A stretch of 64,000 bases of DNA from Leptonema illini DSM 21528 (lineage in GTDB: Bacteria > Spirochaetota > Leptospiria > Leptospirales > Leptonemataceae): positions 3,866,115-3,930,114 of the forward strand of contig NZ_JH597773.1 of NCBI RefSeq assembly GCF_000243335.1, written 5' to 3'. Positions 25,385 to 34,421 of the stretch are shown here, one piece after another. The stretch's first letter is position 1; every line of letters starts with the position of its first letter. Below the pieces are notes generated by a model. It did no database searches and had not been told where the DNA came from. It was given only the letters and a program-made list of their open reading frames with translations. The position numbers and the translations under genes were made by a program.

Positions 25385-26490
25385 CCTTTTTTCTCTTCTG
25401 TCAGTTCAGGGAACAATTCGGGGTTAAAGCGATAGTTTGCCATGAAATCATTCAAGATCTTTTTGAAATACTGTTTATTCTCTTCGAGCATCTCACGAGG
25501 CTCAAAAAGGGAATAGTTACCATGACTGAGGACGTTGATCAGGCGCGCATGCAGCACGCCATCTTCATCGTCTGCATCCTTCTTAATGCAGGCGGAAAAA
25601 TTCTGAAACCCGTGAAAGGTCGCCGTCTTTTCCAGAATACTTCGTAAGATGTTGAAATGGTAGGTATAGAGCTGACCGGAATCCACGGCCTCACAGAGCT
25701 GTTTGAGCAGAGCGACGTGATGAAAGAAGGGCGTATCGTTCGTATAGCGCAATGTGTAGCTGCCCGTTCCCTTTTCTGTACTCAGGAAAAATGGCTGTAG
25801 CGGGTTGGTCTTTCCTCGTTCGCTGAGCTCATTCCATATTACGTTGAAAAAAAGGGCATGGTGAGAGGAGATCACGGTCTTGATACGGCCATTCGTGCTT
25901 CTTAATAATTGAGCAAGATGACTGGCCACTGCAATGGCATTGTTATCATCCAGAGATGATATAGGATCATCTACGTAGATGTATTTCACCCAGTCGTAGG
26001 CTTCCTGTTCGTCAATGGCCAGTTGAGCGACGGCAAGGAAGAAGCACCAGACAAAGATGTTTTCCTCGCCGCGCGAAACCTTAATCGGCGTCGGTGTACC
26101 ATCGCCGTCCGTGTCCCGAAAGAAGGTGATGGCCCAAGAATCGTAATCAATGAAAAAACTGAAATCCACGTATCGGGCCAGCAGTCGATTGATGCGGGTT
26201 TCCATCTCCAGCTCAGGTAGACCGGCAAAGAAACGAGAATCTCGATTCAAACGAAGAACGGGGTTTTCATCGTTTTCCAGATCGTTATCCCAGTAAAACA
26301 GGTCCTCGGTGAAGGCATTAAAATAGAGCGTGTCTCGCTCTTCGCCATTCTTCTTGAAAGCCATGGACAGCCGGGTCTTGCCCGTGCCGTTATAGGCGAA
26401 GAGAAGCATATATTTCTTCTCTTTGAGTCGGTCGCGCAGGTGTGTGGCGATGTCCTCAAGATTCGAGAATGTAAGGGCCCCATTGCTCAT
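25381..26490 (-). CDS. PrrC-like AAA ATPase, candidate anticodon nuclease guard of the R-M system
   Basis: 369 residues. Walker A at 33-40 (Asn-Gly-Thr-Gly-Lys-Thr), an ABC-type signature at about 139-146 (Ser-Arg-Gly-Glu-Glu-Asn), and Walker B at 171-181 (Tyr-Val-Asp-Asp-Pro-Ile-Ser-Ser-Leu-Asp) give an SMC/ABC-like ATPase. The C-terminus has R283-x3-E287 and H323 (Ser-His-Gly-Asn), spaced like the Arg-Glu-His triad of the PrrC anticodon nuclease. PrrC is held silent by a type I complex and cuts tRNA when a phage disables restriction. Overlaps hsdM by four bases. Confidence 0.75.
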   Translation of the reverse strand: MSNGALTFSNLEDIATHLRDRLKEKKYMLLFAYNGTGKTRLSMAFKKNGEERDTLYFNAFTEDLFYWDNDLENDENPVLRLNRDSRFFAGLPELEMETRINRLLARYVDFSFFIDYDSWAITFFRDTDGDGTPTPIKVSRGEENIFVWCFFLAVAQLAIDEQEAYDWVKYIYVDDPISSLDDNNAIAVASHLAQLLRSTNGRIKTVISSHHALFFNVIWNELSERGKTNPLQPFFLSTEKGTGSYTLRYTNDTPFFHHVALLKQLCEAVDSGQLYTYHFNILRSILEKTATFHGFQNFSACIKKDADDEDGVLHARLINVLSHGNYSLFEPREMLEENKQYFKKILNDFMANYRFNPELFPELTEEKKG

Positions 26491-26570
26491 ACGTCAACCT
26501 CAGTCACGGCAGGAAGAAGGCCTTGGACTAGGCTTTTCTTGTGGAGCTTGAGAAAATCACTCATCGACAT
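26487..26570 (-). pseudogene. Diverged duplicate of the hsdS 3' end (27 codons)
   Basis: Frame ATG 26570 (or 26564) to TGA 26487 encodes Phe-Leu-Lys-Leu-His-Lys-Lys-Ser-Leu-Val-Gln-Gly-Leu-Leu-Pro and an acidic end. It aligns without gaps to the last 22 codons of hsdS at 28971 (Leu-Lys-Leu-His-Lys-Lys-Gly-Leu-Met-Gln-Gln-Leu-Phe-Pro). Its TGA overlaps the ATG of the PrrC-like gene. It looks like the old end of hsdS, left behind when the two genes at 26.6-28.8 kb were inserted. Whether it is translated is unknown. Confidence 0.6.
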
Positions 26571-26626
26571 TTACAGGCGGAGACGCTAGGAACGCTGCAT
26601 AAAGCAATTTATGTTGCAAGTAGCAA

Positions 26627-27625
26627 TCAAAGACAGATCCCTGCCATATCTCCTTTGTAGTCATGGCCATGTTTGTCGACAAAGGCGTAAGATTCTGCTT
26701 TCAGAGAGTATTTATTCGTTAACATTTGCGCATAGCTGGAATGAAGTATTTGGTTGAGAAAACATGCCTTTATCTTGTAATCCTTGCACCCTCTCCAAGA
26801 ATCTGGCTTTGCTTTTTCTGCTACCCTGTGAAAATTGGTTACGGCGATGGAGTTGAAATCCCACTTCTCATCGAGCCTTCGGACAAAACCAACGGCCTCC
26901 TCTGAATCCATATAAAAGATATCCAAATGAGCACTCAGACGAAATGGTTCAGAGCTGATTGAGAGGGATAATCTTTCTATGGATGACAGACAGTCCTCAA
27001 GTGATAGAAAAGCAATAATAATTGCATCACCATTTGCCAGCAACGGTAAGTACGCTCGGGAAATTCTATCCAGGACACTCGGCCAATGGACAGACCACAA
27101 TCTGGAGATATAATGGTTGTAGGCAGGGGGATCTTTTTTTTGAAGTAACTGACTGCCCTCAATATCACACAGAAGATAGAACATTTCTCCATTCCGCACA
27201 GAATATTCTGATAAAAGCCTTGCAAGGTTTTCATAAGACCTGTTGCGAATATCAGCGTGGTTATCTTTAGAGACGAGGATGGAAAACGCGGGTACGTCGA
27301 AGATACTGATTTTTGAGCCACATTCAGGACAGGTAAAATCCGGCTTTGATAATTCCTCTATTGGTAAGAGTGCACTGCACTCAGGGCATTCGGGCTTCAA
27401 ATCAATGATTCGGTTCTCGTTAAGCGCATTAATTACATCAAAAAAAGCAGAATATTGAAAAGAAAAAATATGGACAAGACCCCAGTTGTCAATCGATCCT
27501 ACGGGGATTGCTTCTTCTATACGGCTTTTTACAGCCATTAGTGCATCGGTTTCTAAGGTTGCCAGACGTGGATCACGAAAAAATGCTATCCACTTGGCTT
27601 CGTATTCGTTCACTTTCTGTTCCAC
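26627..27625 (-). CDS. Zn-ribbon protein with class III nucleotide-cyclase-like domain
   Basis: 332 residues from a GTG at 27625; a GTG at 27613 has a better ribosome site, AAGGTGG. C80/C83/C99/C102 (two Cys-Pro-Glu-Cys knuckles) form a zinc ribbon. From about 147, Leu-Leu-Cys-Asp154-Ile-Glu-Gly-Ser, a long helix, then Leu-Ala-Asn-Gly-Asp200-Ala-Ile-Ile-Ile-Ala-Phe, then Ala-Val-Thr-Asn-Phe-His-Arg267-Val-Ala follow the order of class III cyclase elements: two metal Asp and a catalytic Arg. The usual Asn four residues before that Arg appears to be replaced or shifted by one. It overlaps the upstream 408-residue gene by about 50 bases. Inference: a signalling cyclase of a defence pair. Confidence 0.55.
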   Translation of the reverse strand: MEQKVNEYEAKWIAFFRDPRLATLETDALMAVKSRIEEAIPVGSIDNWGLVHIFSFQYSAFFDVINALNENRIIDLKPECPECSALLPIEELSKPDFTCPECGSKISIFDVPAFSILVSKDNHADIRNRSYENLARLLSEYSVRNGEMFYLLCDIEGSQLLQKKDPPAYNHYISRLWSVHWPSVLDRISRAYLPLLANGDAIIIAFLSLEDCLSSIERLSLSISSEPFRLSAHLDIFYMDSEEAVGFVRRLDEKWDFNSIAVTNFHRVAEKAKPDSWRGCKDYKIKACFLNQILHSSYAQMLTNKYSLKAESYAFVDKHGHDYKGDMAGICL

Positions 27626-28799
27626 CTTTCGCGTAGGAAATGCGATAGCTGTGCAATGCTGTATTTACATGAACACTTGCCACTTCAATTTTGCCGACTT
27701 CATTCAGAACCCCAATAAAGAAACCAGCACCGTAAGCCTCTACCTGATTATCACTATTTAAGCTTTGCTGAATGTGACCTTGATTAATATCTAGTCCGGG
27801 GTTGGCTTTGGTAAAGCCCTTAAGAGTGCTCTTTTCTTGGAAAAAGTCATTGAGTTTCTTGGCAACCGTCGCTCTGGCGACATCTTCAATTCTGTTTCGA
27901 TTATCTTCAATTGGGCCCACACCAATTGATTTTCGATCCATTTGAAATGGCAGAATGATTGAGTTATCTCCCTCGTTTATAGCAATTTTTTTGATGGAAT
28001 CCATGGTTATTAGATCGTTCTTATTTAATTCCGAAGCTATTTTGCCTTCTTTTTTATCCTCGCTAACGCCGACTTTTTCAAGAGCAGTATTCATAAACGA
28101 TACCAATCGATTCTCCGGTTTCAGACTTTTGGCATCTTCGTTGCTTGGGCCGTAGACACGAGGTTGATCCGTTGAAAATTCCACGTTTCCGTCATCTGTA
28201 TTCAGAATCACTCTGTAAATAACGCGTGAGAAGGTTGAAATCGTTGCAATCAACTCTTCAAGGTTCTGATAATCGGGATGCTTCTCTCTCAGCATTTCTT
28301 CTATACTGTTTTTTAGTCCTTCTTCAATTAATTCAAGGTCCAATTTTTCCGGGAAGTGTTTTGTCAACTTTTCGGCAAACCATGCTTCATACACCGCCTC
28401 ACTCTTCTTTGCATACACGAGAGTAGGATTGCCTGTCTTTCCACCGGCTGCATACATGTCATACGGCTTTTCCGCAAAATTGGCTTCAAGATCCTTTGCA
28501 ACTCTTTGTAGCTGTTCTGTTAGTTTGGATCTTTTTGTGAATTGTTCTCGATCTTTTTCAGCGCGGAAATTGAGCTTCTTAAATTCCTCTAATTTCGGAT
28601 CAAATTCTTCAATCCATGAAAAGAGGTAGTTGTTATATGTTTCTTCATTGTATTTGGGAATCGCAGGATTTTTTGTTTTTAAAAACGCAATATACTGCGA
28701 CCGCAACGGAGCACCCCAAAAGCCAAAGCTTCGATTATCGATCAATGCGCTTCTTACTAATGATTTTGCTTTATCGGACAACGCTTTTCCTTTTGACAT
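27573..28799 (-). CDS. 408-residue protein of unknown family, coupled to the cyclase-like gene
   Basis: Soluble, with no signal peptide or membrane segment. Residues 1-200 are mostly helical and rich in Lys and Glu. Residues 200-408 look alpha/beta, with an Ile-Ile-Leu-Pro-Phe strand, a Gly-Val-Gly-Pro-Ile-Glu-Asp loop and a strand pair near the C-terminus. No nuclease, TIR, NADase or nucleotide-binding motif can be picked out. The base composition appears AT-richer than in the hsd genes. It overlaps the cyclase-like gene, which suggests that the two products work together. It could be the effector or a regulator. Confidence 0.55.
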   Translation of the reverse strand: MSKGKALSDKAKSLVRSALIDNRSFGFWGAPLRSQYIAFLKTKNPAIPKYNEETYNNYLFSWIEEFDPKLEEFKKLNFRAEKDREQFTKRSKLTEQLQRVAKDLEANFAEKPYDMYAAGGKTGNPTLVYAKKSEAVYEAWFAEKLTKHFPEKLDLELIEEGLKNSIEEMLREKHPDYQNLEELIATISTFSRVIYRVILNTDDGNVEFSTDQPRVYGPSNEDAKSLKPENRLVSFMNTALEKVGVSEDKKEGKIASELNKNDLITMDSIKKIAINEGDNSIILPFQMDRKSIGVGPIEDNRNRIEDVARATVAKKLNDFFQEKSTLKGFTKANPGLDINQGHIQQSLNSDNQVEAYGAGFFIGVLNEVGKIEVASVHVNTALHSYRISYAKGGTESERIRSQVDSIFS

Positions 28800-28970
28800 A
28801 TACTACACCGGCCCTGTGACAGTGAACTCATTTCCAATCAATTATTTTTTGATGTAGCCGGCGTAATGCAAGCTTTTTTGATTTGAACCAAGCTGAAGAT
28901 TCCAAATTCGGATTAGTTTTCCGACTGATGAGATCCCCGACACGTCCGTGTATAACTCTTGACTGTTGGC

Positions 28971-30242
28971 TCATTCTTCCACCTCATGCGCAACAGGGAA
29001 AAGCTGCTGCATCAGGCCTTTCTTGTGGAGCTTGAGTGCATCGAGTTTTCGCGTCTGGGCCGTGATGAGATCGTCGAGGGAGGAGAGGCAGTCGGCGATT
29101 CGCTGTTGCTCTTCCGCGTCTGGTACATGGAATTTGTACCTCTTAAACTGGTTGCCATTTATCGAGTTAATCGTTGCGCCCAAATCTGCTGAGACTTGCT
29201 TTTCGTATGCCGCAGTTTGAAATAGCTGAAATATGAATTTTGCTGATTCCGATCTAAACACCGTCATGAAGGCGCCATGGGTAGATGGTGGCATCCTGTC
29301 AGGGATAATTGCATTCTTCCCTATCAAAGATTTCGAGCCATTTCGAACACAGATCAATATGTCGTTTGGTCTTGATAGATTGACCCCCTTTATATCTGGC
29401 CTAACGAACACATTGTCCTCTAATGCGATCGTGCCATTCTGAACATTCGAGGATCTCAAGACCAACAACCCAGCATCACGAATATCGTCAGGGCTATATG
29501 TCAAACCAGAAACGAGTTCTCCTAGTTGACCAAGCTCGACCTCCTCCCACTCGCCCTTCCCCCGAAACTCAGGAAACCGCAGCTCTGGCACGGTTTCGCC
29601 TTCAGCCGGGAAAAGCTGCTGTATCAGGCCTTTCTTGTGCAGCTTGAGGGCATCGAGTTTTTGCGTCTGGGCAGTGATGAGCTCGTCGAGGGAGGAGAGG
29701 CAGTCGGCGATGCGGGATTGTTCTCTGATTTCCGGGAAAGCAAGAGGAAAATCCTTCAATGTCTTACCAGAGAGTTCTTTGAACGTATTGCCAGAGCCTA
29801 GGTCCTGTAACTGCGCCTTGGACTTATAGAGGGAATAGTAAACAAAGTGTGCATCACTTGTGGGCTCTGGAATCAAACCTCGACATCCTTGGTTGATTGC
29901 CATCGGCTCATGATTTATGGCGAGATAACCGATAGGGGCTCGTGTTGAGATTATGACCGAATTCGCAGGCAATAGCTCTGAAGAACAATTCTTCAAGCCG
30001 GCTTCAGTTATTGATCGAGCTGTCCTCGCAACGTATTTGCTACCGCCTATGCCCATGTCTGCGGGCGTGGCCCATTGAACCGAGCCACCCCAGAAATCGC
30101 GCACTGTTGTATCAGGCGTCCCCCCCTGGGTGACACGGCACACTTCGGAAAGGGCTTTCTCCCCCCACTCTCCCTTTTCCCGAAACTCCGGAAATCGTAG
30201 GCGGGGAACCAATCCTCTCCCTTTCTGTTCTCGCTTCTTCAT
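28971..30242 (-). CDS. hsdS: Type I restriction-modification specificity subunit
   Basis: 423 residues with the classical two-fold layout. Target recognition domain 1 covers about 10-175 and conserved helix 1 covers 178-211. TRD2 covers about 220-380 and conserved helix 2 covers 382-416. The two helices are nearly identical (Ile-Ala-Asp-Cys-Leu-Ser-Ser-Leu-Asp...), as are the openings of both halves (Leu-Arg-Phe-Pro-Glu-Phe-Arg). The halves read the two parts of a bipartite DNA target. The gene is intact but followed by 171 non-coding bases and the inserted pair instead of the PrrC-like gene. Confidence 0.95.
   Translation of the reverse strand: MKKREQKGRGLVPRLRFPEFREKGEWGEKALSEVCRVTQGGTPDTTVRDFWGGSVQWATPADMGIGGSKYVARTARSITEAGLKNCSSELLPANSVIISTRAPIGYLAINHEPMAINQGCRGLIPEPTSDAHFVYYSLYKSKAQLQDLGSGNTFKELSGKTLKDFPLAFPEIREQSRIADCLSSLDELITAQTQKLDALKLHKKGLIQQLFPAEGETVPELRFPEFRGKGEWEEVELGQLGELVSGLTYSPDDIRDAGLLVLRSSNVQNGTIALEDNVFVRPDIKGVNLSRPNDILICVRNGSKSLIGKNAIIPDRMPPSTHGAFMTVFRSESAKFIFQLFQTAAYEKQVSADLGATINSINGNQFKRYKFHVPDAEEQQRIADCLSSLDDLITAQTRKLDALKLHKKGLMQQLFPVAHEVEE
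28995..29099 (-). repeat. hsdS conserved-helix repeat, copy 2
   Basis: 105 bases coding for the second conserved helix of HsdS, near-identical to 29607-29711. Such repeats are the usual crossover sites for exchanging target recognition domains between hsdS genes or within one. Confidence 0.8.
29607..29711 (-). repeat. hsdS conserved-helix repeat, copy 1
   Basis: 105 bases coding for the first conserved helix, in direct orientation to 28995-29099 and differing at only a handful of positions. Recombination between the copies would delete or exchange the second recognition domain. Confidence 0.8.
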
Positions 30243-30304
30243 AACAAATTACCGGCTAACTCCGCGATCTCCGCGTGAGCATGGGGCCCATCTGCAAATC
30301 CTCA

Positions 30305-31144
30305 TCATTCCAGTCTATCCGGATGCTGTAGGCTCTTCTTCACCGCCGAATCAAGGCGCCGCTCGACTTTTTTGGCATCCTCGGCAGGCGGAAGACTCTC
30401 CGGGCGAATTCCGCGATTCAATAAAGTATCGCGCACGGCTTGGTTGTTGCTTACATGTTCCGCTGATATTGCCGATTCACTACTCATCCTCTGTTCGCGG
30501 GCATTGTGAATCGTGATCTCGGTGGCGAAGTCTTTCGCTTTTAAAATGATCGTTGGGGCAAAGTCTGCGAGTGGGCGGTTGTCTGGTACTCGCCATGCTG
30601 CCTTCATGGCCTGCGTGGATTTGCCGAATAGGGCGTGATCGCCTTTGCTGCGAATCAAAGCGAAATTCTGATTGCCGCCCGTTTGCTCGTAGATCACCTC
30701 AGAGAGTTCTTTCTCTGTTGCTGTAAGCTTTTTTCGGGCCGAGATACGCTCGGCTTCAAGCATTCGTTGTTCGATCAACTCCGCCTTTCGGGTCTGTATA
30801 GCGAAGTAGGTTTGTGCGAATGCGATCTCCTGCTTGGCTGGATCGCCGTTCTGAGCGATGAGATAGCAGGCATAGCGCGTCAGCATGATGTCGCTGATTT
30901 CACGCTGGCTTCCGGAACCCAGATCGACCATTTTCCCGACATCGGCAAAATGGTCTTGAATTTCATGCCCTGAGACCTCGCATGCGGTCTTTGCCTTTGA
31001 GATTACGTTGAGAAAGTTGTCCCATTTCGAGTAACCCAGAAGGTGCTGTAGATCCCGTGCAAGCCAGTACTCCACGCCGTTTTCGGTCGTCTGTGCATGC
31101 CCTTCGAAGGTTTCAGTTAGAGTGTAGATGAGTTCGTTTTCCAT
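30305..31144 (-). CDS. dinD: DNA-damage-inducible protein D (DinD) homologue
   Basis: 279 residues from the ATG at 31144, which has GGAGG ten bases upstream; an ATGA-overlap start at 31183 is the alternative. The Bro-N-like opening (Tyr-Trp-Leu-Ala-Arg-Asp-Leu-Gln-x-Leu-Leu-Gly-Tyr-Ser-Lys-Trp) and the middle block (Leu-Thr-Arg-Tyr-Ala-Cys-Tyr-Leu-Ile-Ala-Gln-Asn-Gly-Asp) match DinD, which in E. coli is LexA-controlled and inhibits RecA filaments. Its place between hsdR and hsdS suggests a job in coping with restriction damage, but that is inference. Confidence 0.85.
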   Translation of the reverse strand: MENELIYTLTETFEGHAQTTENGVEYWLARDLQHLLGYSKWDNFLNVISKAKTACEVSGHEIQDHFADVGKMVDLGSGSQREISDIMLTRYACYLIAQNGDPAKQEIAFAQTYFAIQTRKAELIEQRMLEAERISARKKLTATEKELSEVIYEQTGGNQNFALIRSKGDHALFGKSTQAMKAAWRVPDNRPLADFAPTIILKAKDFATEITIHNAREQRMSSESAISAEHVSNNQAVRDTLLNRGIRPESLPPAEDAKKVERRLDSAVKKSLQHPDRLE

Positions 31145-31179
31145 TGTCTTGTCGTCCTCCGCTCCGTTTCCGCCTGATT

Positions 31180-34100
31180 TCACGATGCAGCTGTCGTTGA
31201 TTCATAACCCTGCAATCCCGAAATAGTGTGCCCGCCTGCAAGCTTCCTCAAATAAGGAACCAGCTCAGCCATGAGTGCCAGTTCGGCCTCGCGTCGTTCT
31301 TTCCAGCCGAGCTCCAGCGGAGCGAACAGGTCTGTTAACGCTTCCCCGTCAAAAATCATTCGGTCGATGATGGTATCGACGAAGCCCTTTAAGGCAGTGA
31401 TGGGCAGCCCTTGCATGGCAGCAATCCGTGCCAGCTCATCGGCGGCCTTTTCGGCCTTGAAAAGGTCGTAGCCCCGGCGGATCTCTTTTTCATTCAAGAC
31501 TTCACCCGTTTTCAGGCTGTTGATATAGGCGATAATCTCTTCGCGTTCTTCCATCAGGTTTGCATGGGCGCTGATGAGTTCGATCAGCTGGAGTCTGGTC
31601 ATCCTGTGTTTAGCCGTCGGCTGCGTTGACCGAGCAATCAAGGCCATGATGTAATCGTAGTCGATGAGAGCTGACGAGAAAAGAACCAGATCGAATTCGA
31701 GCTGCTGCACTTCGTCCGTTGCATCGGGCCTGTTCTGCTTTCGTTTGAGTTCGAGGGCCGTGTCAAGATAAACGGCTTTGAAGCTACGCAGGGTATCGGC
31801 AGACAGTCTCTGTTCGATGGTTTGCTTGCTTGCCGTATCGAGATCGGTATACTGTTCCAGCTGGGTTTTAATCCGTTGCACCTCTCTGAAGCGGTTGATA
31901 AACTCTGCTCTGGCATCATCACCCTTCAGATTCAGAACCTGTGACGGCTCACAGGGCAGACCGCTTGCCTGCATGAAGCTTTCCAGTTTCTCGACGGCCG
32001 TCTGAAATTTTTGCACAACTTCAGGTGCCGGATCAACAAGCCAGATCTCCTTTACCCTGTCCTGGGCCTGGCCCGAAAAGAGACGGATGGCCTCGTCGAC
32101 CTCGTCTTCCTGATAGCGAAAGTCGAGGATGTTCCCCCAAGGCTTGGTATCGTTAAGGACGCGATTCGTGCGCGAGAAGGCCTGGATCAGTCCGTGATGC
32201 TTGAGTTTCTTATCCACATACAGAGTGTTCAGAAACTTGGAATCAAACCCCGTTAAGAGCATGTCTACGACGATGGTGATGTCGATCTTGTTCTTGCGCG
32301 GGTAATCGGCATTGCTGTACTTCTGGTCCTTGATGCGCTTCTGCACATCTTGATAGTATAGATCGAATTCAGAAATACTGTGATTCGTACCGTATTGTCG
32401 GTTATAATCTTCGATAATGGATTTCAGTGCGGCCTTCTTCTGCTCGGGTTCTTGCTTGTTGTCCTCCTTCTCCTGTTCCAGATCTTCCTGCAACTGCTGC
32501 ACATCCTTATTGCCTTCGGCCGGAGGCGAGAAGACGCAGGCAATCTGTAGCGGCTCAAAGACTTCATCGTTAAGCTGTCTGTTTGCCTGAACCTTTTTGA
32601 ACAGCTCGTAGAATTCGATGGCATTGTTGATGGACGCCGTTGCCAGCAGGGCATTAAAGCGACGTCGGTCCGTGGCACTGTCGTGTTTTTCTAAAATGGC
32701 ATCGATAACGGCCTCAGTTGGCGGGTTTTGCCCTTTTCGCGGCTTCTTGTCTCCATCCTTACCGTAGTAGTCGATGTGAAAGCTGAGCACATTTTTGTCG
32801 TCGATGGCATGAGTAATGGTGTAGGCATGAAGTTCTTTCTCGAAGATGTCTTTCGTGGTTTTGAATGATCCCACCGTACCTTCGCTCTGTTGATACGTAG
32901 CATTCTCTTCGAAGATAGGAGTGCCCGTAAACCCAAACAGCTGTGCCTTCGGGAAAAACTCTTTAATCATCTTATGATTATCGCCGAACTGTGAGCGGTG
33001 GCATTCATCGAAGATGAAGACCACCCGTTTATTGCGCAGGGGCTCAAGTCGTTCTTTGTAGGTCTGCTGGCCTACCTTCGACTTCATCTTGTTGCGTTTA
33101 CTGTTCTCGTCAAGGGCCAATCCAAGCTTCTGGATCGTTGTCACGATCACCTTGTCGGCATAGTCCTCAGAAAGCATGCGGCGTACAAGCATCTCAGTAT
33201 TGGTGTTTTGCTCGACGCATCCGTCCTGGAATCTGTTGAATTCTTCTCGCGTCTGTCGGTCAAGATCCTTACGGTCGACGACAAAGAGACATTTTTCGAT
33301 ATCAGGATTATCTTTCAAGAGAGTCGAGGCCTTGAAAGAGGTAAGCGTTTTTCCGCTACCTGTCGTATGCCATATATAGCCGTTACCTCGATTCTGGTGA
33401 ATGCAATCCACGATGGCTTTCACTGCATAGATCTGATAGGGGCGCATAACGAGGACCTTTTGCTCGCTTTGCACCAGAACCATATAGCGACTGATCAAGC
33501 GCCCCAGATTGCATTTCTCGAGGAAGTCATCAGCAAACTCGTGCAGATGAGCGATCTTTCGGTTCCCTCTATCGGCATGCTGGTAGATGGGCAAGAATCG
33601 TTCGTCTGCGTTAAAGCTAAAATGCTGACTGTGATTGTTCGCGAAATAGTGCGTATCGCTTTCGTTGCTGACGATGAACAGCTGCATAAAGCAAAGCAAT
33701 GAGTTAGAGTATCCGTTGCCGGGATGGTTCTTGTACTGGACGATCTGCTCCATCGCGCGACGAGGGCTGATTTGCAGCCCCTTCAGCTCGATCTGAACCA
33801 CGGGAACACCGTTGATCAGGATGATGACGTCGTACCGGTGATGGCTGTATTCGGTATTGATGCGAAGCTGGTGGATGACTTCGAAATCATTCTTGCACCA
33901 GTCCCGGATGTTGACCAGCATGTATTCCAGTGGTGTTCCGTCTTCGCGCGTAAATTTGCCCTTCTCGCGCAGCGCCTGCGATGCCGTGAAAACATCGGCA
34001 GTGATGATCTCGTCGCGAAGTCGGGAGAACTCGGCATCAGTAAGCTGAACGCGATTCAGGGCCTCAAATTTCTTGCGAAAATTCTGCTCCAGCGCTGCCT

Positions 34101-34185
34101 TATCGCCAATGTCGGTCCGGATGGTGTATTTCAGATCTGAGAGCTTCTGAATCAGTTTCTGCTCGATCTCTTGTTCTCTTGTCAT
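31180..34185 (-). CDS. hsdR: Type I restriction-modification endonuclease/translocase subunit
   Basis: 1001 residues. The N-terminal nuclease has D119 and E133-Leu-K135 (PD-ExK). The SF2 translocase has Walker A at about 274-281 (Thr-Gly-Ser-Gly-Lys-Thr), DECH at 393-396 and later helicase motifs including Leu-Leu-Thr-Gly-Phe-Asp-Ser. The C-terminal helical domain contacts HsdM. It pulls DNA through the bound R-M complex and cuts far from the site when translocation stalls. It is the first gene of the leftward operon. Its length is normal and no break is seen. Confidence 0.95.
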   Translation of the reverse strand: MTREQEIEQKLIQKLSDLKYTIRTDIGDKAALEQNFRKKFEALNRVQLTDAEFSRLRDEIITADVFTASQALREKGKFTREDGTPLEYMLVNIRDWCKNDFEVIHQLRINTEYSHHRYDVIILINGVPVVQIELKGLQISPRRAMEQIVQYKNHPGNGYSNSLLCFMQLFIVSNESDTHYFANNHSQHFSFNADERFLPIYQHADRGNRKIAHLHEFADDFLEKCNLGRLISRYMVLVQSEQKVLVMRPYQIYAVKAIVDCIHQNRGNGYIWHTTGSGKTLTSFKASTLLKDNPDIEKCLFVVDRKDLDRQTREEFNRFQDGCVEQNTNTEMLVRRMLSEDYADKVIVTTIQKLGLALDENSKRNKMKSKVGQQTYKERLEPLRNKRVVFIFDECHRSQFGDNHKMIKEFFPKAQLFGFTGTPIFEENATYQQSEGTVGSFKTTKDIFEKELHAYTITHAIDDKNVLSFHIDYYGKDGDKKPRKGQNPPTEAVIDAILEKHDSATDRRRFNALLATASINNAIEFYELFKKVQANRQLNDEVFEPLQIACVFSPPAEGNKDVQQLQEDLEQEKEDNKQEPEQKKAALKSIIEDYNRQYGTNHSISEFDLYYQDVQKRIKDQKYSNADYPRKNKIDITIVVDMLLTGFDSKFLNTLYVDKKLKHHGLIQAFSRTNRVLNDTKPWGNILDFRYQEDEVDEAIRLFSGQAQDRVKEIWLVDPAPEVVQKFQTAVEKLESFMQASGLPCEPSQVLNLKGDDARAEFINRFREVQRIKTQLEQYTDLDTASKQTIEQRLSADTLRSFKAVYLDTALELKRKQNRPDATDEVQQLEFDLVLFSSALIDYDYIMALIARSTQPTAKHRMTRLQLIELISAHANLMEEREEIIAYINSLKTGEVLNEKEIRRGYDLFKAEKAADELARIAAMQGLPITALKGFVDTIIDRMIFDGEALTDLFAPLELGWKERREAELALMAELVPYLRKLAGGHTISGLQGYESTTAAS

Positions 34186-34421
34186 CCCGTAGACTCTATT
34201 AGATTGCCGCGGTCGGGCGTTTTTCTCACTGTTTGATAACGTTTTAATAGTATCGATCGTGCTCGCAACAATAATTAGAGCCGACAGTGAAATGACGGGC
34301 AGCCGCCGGGGAATGGTCCATAGGTCTATAAACAGTTATTTAGTTTAAAGTGAATTTATTTGTCAGATGAATGACTCCTGGCAATATGGCGGAAGCAGAC
34401 AGCCAACCTGCGCCCCGCCTC

